A stretch of 8,803 nt of DNA, from NCBI GenBank assembly GCA_937988745.1, contig CALKAR010000303.1, positions 1-8,803 on the forward strand, written 5' to 3'. Positions 1 through 6,029 of this stretch are shown piece after piece. Made by a program: the position numbers and the translations under genes. This DNA is from an uncultured Peptococcaceae bacterium. GTDB lineage: Bacteria; Bacillota; Limnochordia; Darwinibacteriales; Darwinibacteriaceae. Position 1 is the stretch's first letter; each line of letters opens with the position of its first letter. The notes under the pieces were generated by a model, which saw only the letters and a program-made list of their open reading frames with translations, ran no database searches and had not been told where the DNA came from.

Positions 1-1227
1 CTCGTGTCCGCCGAGAGGGCATATACGACGGGGCTAGCCGGATTCTTTTGGTTCTTGATTCCGAACGTACTATGCTTGATAGCCTTCTTTCCGTTCGTCA
101 AGAGGATCCGAGAGCAGATGCCTTACGGCGTAACGCTCTCTGGATACATGCGAAACGTCTACTCGACGAGAGTGGCGAACGCCTATCTCTTGCAGCTTAC
201 GCTGATCACCGTATTGTCTACGACCGTACAGCTTCTGGCAGGCGGAAAGATCATGCACGAAGTTGTACCGGAGATTCCATTCGAGGTGTTCGTCGTATTA
301 CTCGGATTGATAGCCCTCTCGTACTCGTGGATCGGCGGCATTCGAGCCTCTATCGTGACGGACGCCGTGCAGATGCTTTTCATGATCGGTGCCTCTATCT
401 ACTTCGTGCCGGCGATCCTTCGACACACAGGCGCGGGAGCGGTCGCGGACGGTCTCGGAGGATTCAGCGGAGAGTTCAGAAGCCTGTTCGATTCGAACGG
501 CATCAACGTCTTCCTCGAATTCGGTCTTGCGACCACGATTGGTCTTGCGGCGGGTCCGTTCGGGGATCAATCCTTCTGGCAACGAGCATTCGCGGTGCGG
601 AGAGACGGTATCGGAACAGCGTTTCTCCTCGGCGCCCTGAGCTTCGCAATAGTCCCGCTTTCGATGGGACTTCTCGGATTCGCGGCGGCAGGATCGGGAT
701 TCGTTCCCGACGACGTTTCGATCGTGAATCTCGAGCTTATTCTGCACTATCTGCCGGCATGGGTTATCTGGCCCTTCACGTTCATGTTGATATCCGGCCT
801 TCTATCGACGGCCGATTCGAACCTTAGCGCGATTTCGTCGCTCGCTGAGGACGTTTTCGGCAGATTTGACCTGTCGATCTCTCGGTGGTCTATGGTAGGG
901 CTTGTCGTTCTCGCGAGCGCTCTGGCAATGGTGCCGGAATTGACGATATTGAAGCTGTTTCTCGTTTACGGCATAGTGCGGGCCTCGACGCTCCTTGTTA
1001 CGATCCTGACGCTCCTTCGGGTGCGTCTGGACGAGGCGGGCGTTGTTTGGGGAGTGATCGCGTCTTTGACGGTGGGTCTGCCGCTATTCGCCTATGGAAC
1101 GTTGGCCGGGAACAACGTGATGCAGGTCATCGGGAGTATTCTCGGGGTTTCCTTGTCGGGAATCGTGGCTCTCGCGGTTACGAGGTGGAAGGCGTATGCT
1201 CATCGGGCGCAAGCAGACTTCCGATGA
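1..1227 (+). CDS. Sodium:solute symporter (SSS family), 5'-truncated by window edge
   Basis: Predicted secondary transporter of the inner membrane that uses a sodium gradient to import a small solute; the substrate is unknown. The frame is open at base 1, and the visible protein begins around the end of the usual first membrane segment (AYTTGLAGFFW), so roughly the first 50-70 residues probably lie upstream; the GTG at 4 is unlikely to be the true start. Numbering from that GTG, about eleven hydrophobic segments follow. Family marks are GGIRASIVTDAVQ (residues 111-123), matching the SSS signature, and STADSN (268-273), the conserved segment that includes sodium-site serine/threonine residues. 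DQSFWQRA (188-195) recalls the DUR3/urea-like branch, but this does not fix the substrate. The 3' end overlaps the next gene by 32 bases, implying co-transcription with the PAPS-reductase-like gene. An SSS transporter is unusual in a phage operon. Confidence 0.88.
   Translation, partial: LVSAERAYTTGLAGFFWFLIPNVLCLIAFFPFVKRIREQMPYGVTLSGYMRNVYSTRVANAYLLQLTLITVLSTTVQLLAGGKIMHEVVPEIPFEVFVVLLGLIALSYSWIGGIRASIVTDAVQMLFMIGASIYFVPAILRHTGAGAVADGLGGFSGEFRSLFDSNGINVFLEFGLATTIGLAAGPFGDQSFWQRAFAVRRDGIGTAFLLGALSFAIVPLSMGLLGFAAAGSGFVPDDVSIVNLELILHYLPAWVIWPFTFMLISGLLSTADSNLSAISSLAEDVFGRFDLSISRWSMVGLVVLASALAMVPELTILKLFLVYGIVRASTLLVTILTLLRVRLDEAGVVWGVIASLTVGLPLFAYGTLAGNNVMQVIGSILGVSLSGIVALAVTRWKAYAHRAQADFR
1182..1188 (+). 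promoter_or_regulatory. Ribosome binding site for the first PAPS-reductase-like gene
   Basis: GAGGTGG lies seven bases before the ATG at 1196, inside the last codons of the transporter gene. It supports the ATG at 1196 as the start even though this makes a 32-base overlap with the upstream gene. Confidence 0.55.
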
Positions 1228-1978
1228 TCGAGCATGGCGAAAGGCCCTGGCGAATATCGAAAACCTCGTGTCGAGGGCCGAGATCGACGCTCTCGCCGAA
1301 AGGACAATCGACGACATCAAACGGGTAACCCGAGGGCGACGTGCGGCCTACGCGTGGAGCGCCGGAAAGGACTCTATCGTGCTCGGTCATCTCTGCCGCG
1401 CCGCCGGACTCGAGGAGAGCTTTCTGGTCCATTGTGAGCTCGAATATCCTGCTTTCTTCCGGTGGGCGCAAGAGAATCGCCCTCCCGGCTGCGAGTTCGT
1501 AAACACGGGGCAAGACCTTGACTGGCTTGCTCAAAACCTAAGCATGCTTTTTCCGCGCGATAGCGCCACTGCGGCCAAGTGGTTCTCTATCGTGCAGCAC
1601 ACCGGACAACGCCGGTACTGCAAACGAAACCGGGTGGAAGTCCTCATCCTGGGGCGGCGACGTGCGGACGGCAACTTCGTCGGACGCGGCACGAATCACT
1701 ATGTTGACCGGGAAGGATTCCTGCGATACAGTCCTCTCGCGGACTGGAAACACGAGCACATTCTGGCCTATATCCACTACCATCGGCTTGCCCTGCCGCC
1801 GATTTACGATTGGCCGGACGGATACAGGCTCGGAACTCATCCGTGGCCCGCTCGACAGTATACGCGCTCGGTCGCAGACGGTTGGAGACAAATTTATTTT
1901 GTCGATCCGTCTATCGTAATCGCAGCAGCGGACAAAATCGAGTCGGCGAAAGCATTTTTAGGAGGATTGGCAACGTGA
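1196..1978 (+). CDS. PAPS-reductase-like PP-loop ATP pyrophosphatase (260 aa)
   Basis: Member of the adenine nucleotide alpha-hydrolase (PP-loop) superfamily, closest in motif layout to phosphoadenosine phosphosulfate reductase. The PP-loop is SAGKDS (residues 55-60), a variant of SGGKDS. A Q-R-R-Y-C-K segment (138-143) precedes a GRRRADG segment (153-159) in the place of the usual G-x-R-x-x-E-S arginine motif. The block PLADWKHEHILAYI (180-193) followed by LPPIYD (200-205) is highly characteristic of the family. The C-terminal E-C-G-I-H-type catalytic cysteine of true CysH is absent, so assimilatory sulfate reduction is unlikely; the related DndC works in DNA phosphorothioation, but that role is not shown here. 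The gene overlaps the transporter upstream, and its TGA overlaps the GTG of the ParB-like gene (GTGA at 1975-1978). Family assignment is firm; substrate is unknown. Confidence 0.88.
   Translation: MLIGRKQTSDDRAWRKALANIENLVSRAEIDALAERTIDDIKRVTRGRRAAYAWSAGKDSIVLGHLCRAAGLEESFLVHCELEYPAFFRWAQENRPPGCEFVNTGQDLDWLAQNLSMLFPRDSATAAKWFSIVQHTGQRRYCKRNRVEVLILGRRRADGNFVGRGTNHYVDREGFLRYSPLADWKHEHILAYIHYHRLALPPIYDWPDGYRLGTHPWPARQYTRSVADGWRQIYFVDPSIVIAAADKIESAKAFLGGLAT
1960..1965 (+). promoter_or_regulatory. Consensus ribosome binding site deciding the ParB-like start
   Basis: A perfect AGGAGG lies nine bases before the GTG at 1975. It decides the start of the first ParB-like gene; the same frame is open further upstream to 1810, but that extension lies wholly inside the PAPS-reductase-like gene and has no family resemblance. 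Confidence 0.8.
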
Positions 1979-2658
1979 AAACGGAACGTATCGCTCTTTC
2001 GCATCTGAAGCCGGCTGAACGGAACGTGCGGAGGCACACCGAGATTCAGATCAAGGAGTTCATCCGCAGCATTGAGATGTTCGGCCAGATTCGTCCCATC
2101 GTTGTGGACGAAGAATACCGCATTCTTGCCGGAAACGGTCTCTTTCTAGCACTACAACAAATGGGACGAACGGAAGCCGACGTTCTCGTGATGCGCGGCC
2201 TCACCGAGAACCAGAAGAAAAAGCTCATGATTGCCGACAACCGCATCTACGACCTCGGGATCAACGACTGGAACGTTTTGGAAGAAGTCCTTAACGAGCT
2301 AGGCGATGATCTGGATATCCCTGGTTACGACCTCGACGTGCTTCTCGGCATGGTCGGGGACACTGAAGAGGTCACCGATCGGGTAATGGAATACGGCAAG
2401 CTCGATAACGAGTCCATCGAGACACTTAAACAAGCCGCGGAGCGAAAGGAATCCCTCATCAAAGCGGCTGCAGCTGCAGAAGAAGGTACCGACGAGCTTC
2501 CGGGACCTCGCAGCGAAGAAACGCCGGGAGCATGGACGGGGAGTCCTGGTAATGTTCCGGACCCGGAAACGGAGCAATACGAATCGCCGGCCGGCGAGTT
2601 GTATGAAACGAGGAGGTTTGTCATTTGCCCGCGGTGTGGTGAGAGGATATGGCTGTAA
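1975..2658 (+). CDS. ParB/sulfiredoxin-fold protein with C-terminal CxxC tail (227 aa)
   Basis: ParB-like N-terminal domain protein of the phage type. Residues about 3-90 carry the fold: LSHLKPAERNVRRHTE, then an I-x-x-F-G-Q-I-R-P-I-V-V-D segment (33-45) and YRILAGNGLFLAL (48-60), which takes the place of the ParB G-x-H/G-R nucleotide-binding motif. ADNRIYDLGINDW (87-99) resembles the segment that follows the ParB domain in phage ParB-methyltransferase fusions, but no methyltransferase follows. Instead there is an acidic and proline-rich, probably disordered linker (about 145-210) and a tail CPRCGERIWL with a single CxxC, half of a zinc ribbon. The GTG start is supported by AGGAGG nine bases upstream and a 4-base overlap with the preceding gene; the end overlaps the next gene by ten bases. 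ParB-fold proteins include nucleases, CTP-binding DNA clamps and ATP-dependent kinases, so the activity is open. Confidence 0.82.
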   Translation: MKTERIALSHLKPAERNVRRHTEIQIKEFIRSIEMFGQIRPIVVDEEYRILAGNGLFLALQQMGRTEADVLVMRGLTENQKKKLMIADNRIYDLGINDWNVLEEVLNELGDDLDIPGYDLDVLLGMVGDTEEVTDRVMEYGKLDNESIETLKQAAERKESLIKAAAAAEEGTDELPGPRSEETPGAWTGSPGNVPDPETEQYESPAGELYETRRFVICPRCGERIWL

Positions 2659-3794
2659 AAAGGCAGCAAGCATCCGTGGACGTTGTAACGGCGGCACGGG
2701 CCAGGATTCGCAACGTTTTCTCCAACGGCGTACCGGTTTATCTGTCGTTCTCCGGTGGCAAGGATTCTCTTGTGCTTGCGCATCTCGTTTTCGACATGAT
2801 AGAGAAAAAGGAAATCTCACCGGACCTTCTCACCGTGCAGTTTATTGACGAGGAGGCGATCTATCCGTGCATCGAGCGTACTGTCATGGAGTGGCGCAAG
2901 CGTTTCTTGATGGTGGGGGCAAAGTTTGAGTGGTACTGCGTTGAGGTGCGGCACTTCAACTGCTTTAACGAACTCGAAAACGACGAATCGTTCATCTGCT
3001 GGGACCGCACAAAGGAAGATGTCTGGGTACGCCGGCCGCCACGTTTCGCGATACGAAATCACCCTCTTCTTCGACCGAGGGTCGATACGTACCAGGAATT
3101 TCTTGCTCGAATTAACGCGGACGGGATTCAACTCATCGCAATGAGGGTTGCGGAGTCGTATCAGCGCCTTCACCACTTTGCTAAGCATGTAGCGTCCGGG
3201 AGGAAGCTTTCGTCGAACAACGGCGTCTTCCCAATTTACGACTGGAAGGACAATGACGTTTGGTTGTACCTTTATCAGCACGGGATCCAGATACCGGACG
3301 TATACATGTACCTTTGGCAGAGCGGCGCGAGTGTGCGGGAACTGAGGGTTTCGCAGTTTTTCTCTATCGACACGGCGCGTTCGTTGGTCAAGATGAATGA
3401 ATTCTATCCCGACCTGATGGAACGCGTGATACGCCGGGAACCTAATGCGTATCTCGCTGCCTTGTATTGGGATAGCGAGATGTTTCGAAGGAGGACGGTA
3501 CGCAGGCGAAGGACGGAGAAGAGCAAGCCAGAGGGGATCGACTACAAGAAGAAACTGATAGAGCTATTTGCCGACATTGACGCCAACTTTAACACACCGC
3601 ACAAGCGATGGATCGCCCGGCGATACCGCGGTCTATTTAGGTCGATTCACCTCGTCGCAACCGAAAAGGATTTTAGGGTGATGTACGAAGCACTCGTGGC
3701 AGGAGATCCCAAGCGAAGAACGCTGAGAGCCATTTACCCTGCAGTATTTACATCCTACGCGGACAGGGCAAGGGCCGAAACGCGGAGGGAGTGA
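2649..3794 (+). CDS. ibrA: IbrA-like PAPS-reductase-family protein (381 aa)
   Basis: Resembles IbrA, the PAPS-reductase-family protein known from E. coli prophage-linked loci where IbrA and IbrB activate eib gene expression. The N-terminal domain carries a canonical PP-loop SGGKDS (35-40), the segment VQFIDEEAIYP (63-73), MRVAES (165-170) matching the G/M-x-R-x-x-E-S motif, and PIYDWKDNDVWLYL (195-208). The C-terminal third (about 235-381) is a basic region with RRRTVRRRR near 280-288, matching in position the DUF3440-type extension of IbrA proteins. As in the other PP-loop gene here, the CysH catalytic cysteine motif is absent. The ATG at 2649 overlaps the upstream gene by ten bases; GAGAGG lies only two bases before it, so initiation probably relies on coupling. 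The gene ends in GTGA with the IbrB-like partner. The symbol denotes family resemblance, not proven function. Confidence 0.85.
   Translation: MAVKRQQASVDVVTAARARIRNVFSNGVPVYLSFSGGKDSLVLAHLVFDMIEKKEISPDLLTVQFIDEEAIYPCIERTVMEWRKRFLMVGAKFEWYCVEVRHFNCFNELENDESFICWDRTKEDVWVRRPPRFAIRNHPLLRPRVDTYQEFLARINADGIQLIAMRVAESYQRLHHFAKHVASGRKLSSNNGVFPIYDWKDNDVWLYLYQHGIQIPDVYMYLWQSGASVRELRVSQFFSIDTARSLVKMNEFYPDLMERVIRREPNAYLAALYWDSEMFRRRTVRRRRTEKSKPEGIDYKKKLIELFADIDANFNTPHKRWIARRYRGLFRSIHLVATEKDFRVMYEALVAGDPKRRTLRAIYPAVFTSYADRARAETRRE
3784..3788 (+). promoter_or_regulatory. Ribosome binding site for the IbrB-like gene
   Basis: GGAGG sits two bases before a GTG at 3791 and eleven bases before an ATG at 3800. 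Two bases is too close for normal initiation, so the ATG at 3800 is preferred; the GTG would add three residues. Confidence 0.5.
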
Positions 3795-3799
3795 TTCAA

Positions 3800-4318
3800 A
3801 TGTTACGAGCACCGCTTCAGTCACTGCACTGGGTCGATCGGGATCGCCTTAGCCCCAATGACTACAACCCTAACGTGGTAAGCAAGGAAAACCTGGAGCT
3901 TCTCAAACAGTCTATTTTGACGAACGGATGGACACTGCCCATCGTTGTGAGGCCCGACTATACGATCATCGACGGATTCCATCGCTGGATGGTCTCGGGT
4001 GAGGAACCTTTGCGGTCGATGCTCGATGGCGAGGTGCCTGTCGTCATCGTGGACCACAAAGACGAAGCCGCCAACATCTACGGGACGGTGACTCATAACC
4101 GGGCGCGCGGGACGCATCTCCTAGAACCCATGAAGGCGATCGTCAAGCGCCTGATTGACTCCGGAAAGACGGTCGAGGAGATCAGCAAGCAGCTCGGGAT
4201 GAGTCCCGAGGAGATTTTTCGGCTGTCGGACATCTCGCGTGAGGACTTCCTGAAACTCATGGTCCGTGAACACACCTACAGCCGGGCGGAGTATATCGTC
4301 AAGACCAATGCAAAATAG
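3800..4318 (+). CDS. ibrB: IbrB-like ParB-domain protein (172 aa)
   Basis: ParB/sulfiredoxin-fold protein resembling IbrB, the usual partner of IbrA. The core includes RLSPNDYNPN (16-25), a helix plus NGWTLPIVV (42-50), and YTIIDGFHRW (54-63), where D-G-F-H-R-W replaces the classical G-E-R-R box II of chromosomal ParB. THNRARGTHLLEPM (98-111) is a hallmark of this subfamily. It is followed by a likely helix-turn-helix, TVEEISKQLGMSPEEIFRL (124-142), suggesting DNA binding. The start was moved to the ATG at 3800 because of Shine-Dalgarno spacing; a GTG at 3791 would overlap the IbrA-like stop by four bases. The stop codon directly abuts the terminase small subunit frame. Known pairs act as transcription co-activators in E. 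coli; whether this one acts on transcription, DNA chemistry or packaging is inference. Confidence 0.85.
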   Translation: MLRAPLQSLHWVDRDRLSPNDYNPNVVSKENLELLKQSILTNGWTLPIVVRPDYTIIDGFHRWMVSGEEPLRSMLDGEVPVVIVDHKDEAANIYGTVTHNRARGTHLLEPMKAIVKRLIDSGKTVEEISKQLGMSPEEIFRLSDISREDFLKLMVREHTYSRAEYIVKTNAK

Positions 4319-4322
4319 GTGG
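4317..4322 (+). promoter_or_regulatory. Ribosome binding site for the small terminase gene
   Basis: AGGTGG overlaps the stop codon of the IbrB-like gene and lies eight bases before the GTG at 4331. There is a run of GTG codons at 4319, 4322 and 4325, all within or just after this site, so the GTG at 4331 is the best-spaced start. Confidence 0.45.
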
Positions 4323-4330
4323 TGGTGCCC

Positions 4331-4873
4331 GTGCCGGAAACGAGGGTGGGGCGCCGCTCCAAATACGAGGAGCTCGGAGGCGACGACGTTGTTCCGCGTC
4401 TAGCGTATCAATACGCACTTGAAGGCCTGAAGGACAAGGATATCGCCGCGAAGCTCGGCATCGGCGTTTCGACGTTCTACGAGTGGCAGAACCGCTATCC
4501 GGAATTTCGGGAAGCCCTAAAAGAGGGCAAGAAGCCCGTCGATGTGGAGGTCGAAAAGGCTCTCCTAAGACGGGCTTTAGGTTACGAGTACGAGGAGACC
4601 AAACGGATCGTCTACCAGACGCCGGACGGGGAGAAGGCCGCGCGGATCGAGAAGGTAACGAAGAGCGTACCTCCCGACGTAACGGCCATCATCTTTTGGC
4701 TCACGAATCGGCGGCGCGACCGCTGGCGCCGGAATGCGACGCCAGACGGTTCCGGTAGGCGCGGCCTTATCGCTGAGTTGATGGAGAAACTTCGGGAGGC
4801 CGAGGACAGTGAGGCTGTCACTGCCAACGGGAAAGCAGAGGAGGTCGATACTGGAGGCGACAGAGAGGATTAA
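4331..4873 (+). CDS. terS: Terminase small subunit
   Basis: DNA-recognition subunit of the packaging motor. It begins with a short basic region, then a helix-turn-helix at about residues 34-54 (DKDIAAKLGIGVSTFYEWQNR), the DNA-binding fold of phage small terminases. A charged middle follows (FREALKEGKKPVDVEVEKALLRRA), then the block VPPDVTAIIFWLTNRRRDRWRR (113-134), which is diagnostic of small terminases of Bacillota phages. The tail is acidic. The length of about 180 residues is normal. Start choice is between GTG at 4331 (preferred for Shine-Dalgarno spacing) and GTG codons from 4319 onward, which would directly abut the previous stop. Its 3' end overlaps the large terminase gene by 65 bases. 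Base composition still resembles the left cassette (31 of 60 G+C in the line from 4561). Confidence 0.9.
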   Translation: MPETRVGRRSKYEELGGDDVVPRLAYQYALEGLKDKDIAAKLGIGVSTFYEWQNRYPEFREALKEGKKPVDVEVEKALLRRALGYEYEETKRIVYQTPDGEKAARIEKVTKSVPPDVTAIIFWLTNRRRDRWRRNATPDGSGRRGLIAELMEKLREAEDSEAVTANGKAEEVDTGGDRED

Positions 4874-6029
4874 CATCTGGCACGGGTCGGTGCGTTCCGG
4901 CAAAACAGTCGCCAGCATCCTGCGCTGGCTTGACTTCATCGAGAACGGCCCTCCCGGAGAGCTGCTGATGGTGGGGAAGACAGAGCGAACACTGAAGCGC
5001 AACATTCTCGACCCCATCGCAGAGCTCCTGGACGAGGATGACTTTCGCCTTTCAACGGGCAAGGGCGAAGCGACGATACTCGGGCGTCGCGTGTACCTCG
5101 CAGGGGCCAACGATGAGCGCAGCGAGAATAAGATTCGCGGCCTGACGCTCGTGGGCGCATACGGCGACGAGATCACGCTATGGCCGGAGAGCTTTTTCAC
5201 GATGCTGCTGTCCCGGCTTTCGTTGCCTGGGGCGGCCTTCTTTGGCACCACGAACCCGGATTCGCCGTTTCACTGGCTCAAGAAAAAATACCTAGACCGG
5301 GCGGAGGAATTGCGCCTCCGGCACTGGTCCTTTGGGCTCGAAGACAATCCAACTCTGCCGGTCGAGTACGTCGAGGCGCTGAAGCGGGAGTACACGGGCC
5401 TGTGGTACCGGCGCTTCATCCTCGGCCAGTGGGCGTTGGCGGAAGGCGTCGTGTACGACATGTTCGATCCGGCCCATCACGTTGTGAAGACGCTGCCGCC
5501 CATCAAGCGGCACTGGGTCGGCATCGACTACGGTACCACGAACCCGACGGTGTTCCTGCTGGTCGGTGAAGGTGAGGACGACTGCCTGTATGTCACCCGG
5601 GAATGGCGCTGGGATAGCGCGGCCAAAGGCCGACGCCTGACGGACCAGCAACTCAGTGCCGAATATCGGCGGTGGATCGGCAACGTGACGCCGCAGCGGG
5701 TCTTCGTTGACCCGTCGGCGGCGAGTTTCATCACGCAGCTGTATCATGACGGCGTGCGCGGCATCACGCCCGCAGACAACGCCGTTGTTGACGGCATCCA
5801 GGACGTATCGACGCTGCTGGGTGCCCGTAGGCTGCGCATCCACGAGTCCTGTACGGGACTCATCGAGGAGATGGGCAATTACGTGTGGGACACCAAGGCG
5901 CAGGAACGCGGCGAGGATACCCCGATTAAGCAGAACGACCACGGCCCCGACGCGCTTCGCTATGCCATTAGGGGTCTGCGGAAGACGTGGCGTCGGTGGG
6001 TCGTCCAAGTGAAGGGAGCGGCTGTGTAG
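4809..6029 (+). CDS. terL: Terminase large subunit (ATPase and nuclease)
   Basis: Packaging motor that cuts concatemeric phage DNA and drives it into the prohead through the portal. Walker A is GSVRSGKT (26-33). Walker B is the hydrophobic run ending in G-D-E at 119-121 (VGAYGDE). GTTNPD (146-151) fits the coupling motif. The RNase H-like nuclease domain starts near residue 234, with candidate metal-binding aspartates in GIDYG (D240), VFVDP (D301) and HGPDALRYA (D381, or D378 just before). This layout fits the PBSX/Terminase_6-type family, and 406 residues is a normal length. The GTG start at 4809 has GGGAGG nine bases upstream and preserves the conserved lead-in INIWHGSVRSGKT. Overlap with the small terminase (65 bases) is longer than usual. 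The stop TAG shares its last base with the portal GTG (TAGTG). Confidence 0.95.
   Translation: MRLSLPTGKQRRSILEATERINIWHGSVRSGKTVASILRWLDFIENGPPGELLMVGKTERTLKRNILDPIAELLDEDDFRLSTGKGEATILGRRVYLAGANDERSENKIRGLTLVGAYGDEITLWPESFFTMLLSRLSLPGAAFFGTTNPDSPFHWLKKKYLDRAEELRLRHWSFGLEDNPTLPVEYVEALKREYTGLWYRRFILGQWALAEGVVYDMFDPAHHVVKTLPPIKRHWVGIDYGTTNPTVFLLVGEGEDDCLYVTREWRWDSAAKGRRLTDQQLSAEYRRWIGNVTPQRVFVDPSAASFITQLYHDGVRGITPADNAVVDGIQDVSTLLGARRLRIHESCTGLIEEMGNYVWDTKAQERGEDTPIKQNDHGPDALRYAIRGLRKTWRRWVVQVKGAAV

Noticed and set aside
48..827. Plus-strand 259-residue frame overlapping the transporter
   Set aside because: It is arginine-rich, has no motif, and overlaps a strongly supported membrane protein in another frame.
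1810..1974. Upstream extension of the first ParB-like frame to an ATG at 1810
   Set aside because: It lies within the PAPS-reductase-like gene, lacks ParB resemblance, and a perfect AGGAGG nine bases before GTG at 1975 marks the real start.
1196..3794. Complete Dnd phosphorothioation system
   Set aside because: Only DndC-like family resemblance exists; no DndA, DndD or DndE-like gene is in the window, and ParB partners fit IbrA/IbrB better.
5987..6028. Upstream extension of the portal frame to an ATG at 5987
   Set aside because: The added residues lie inside the large terminase gene; GTG at 6029 has a ribosome binding site and a one-base overlap with the stop.
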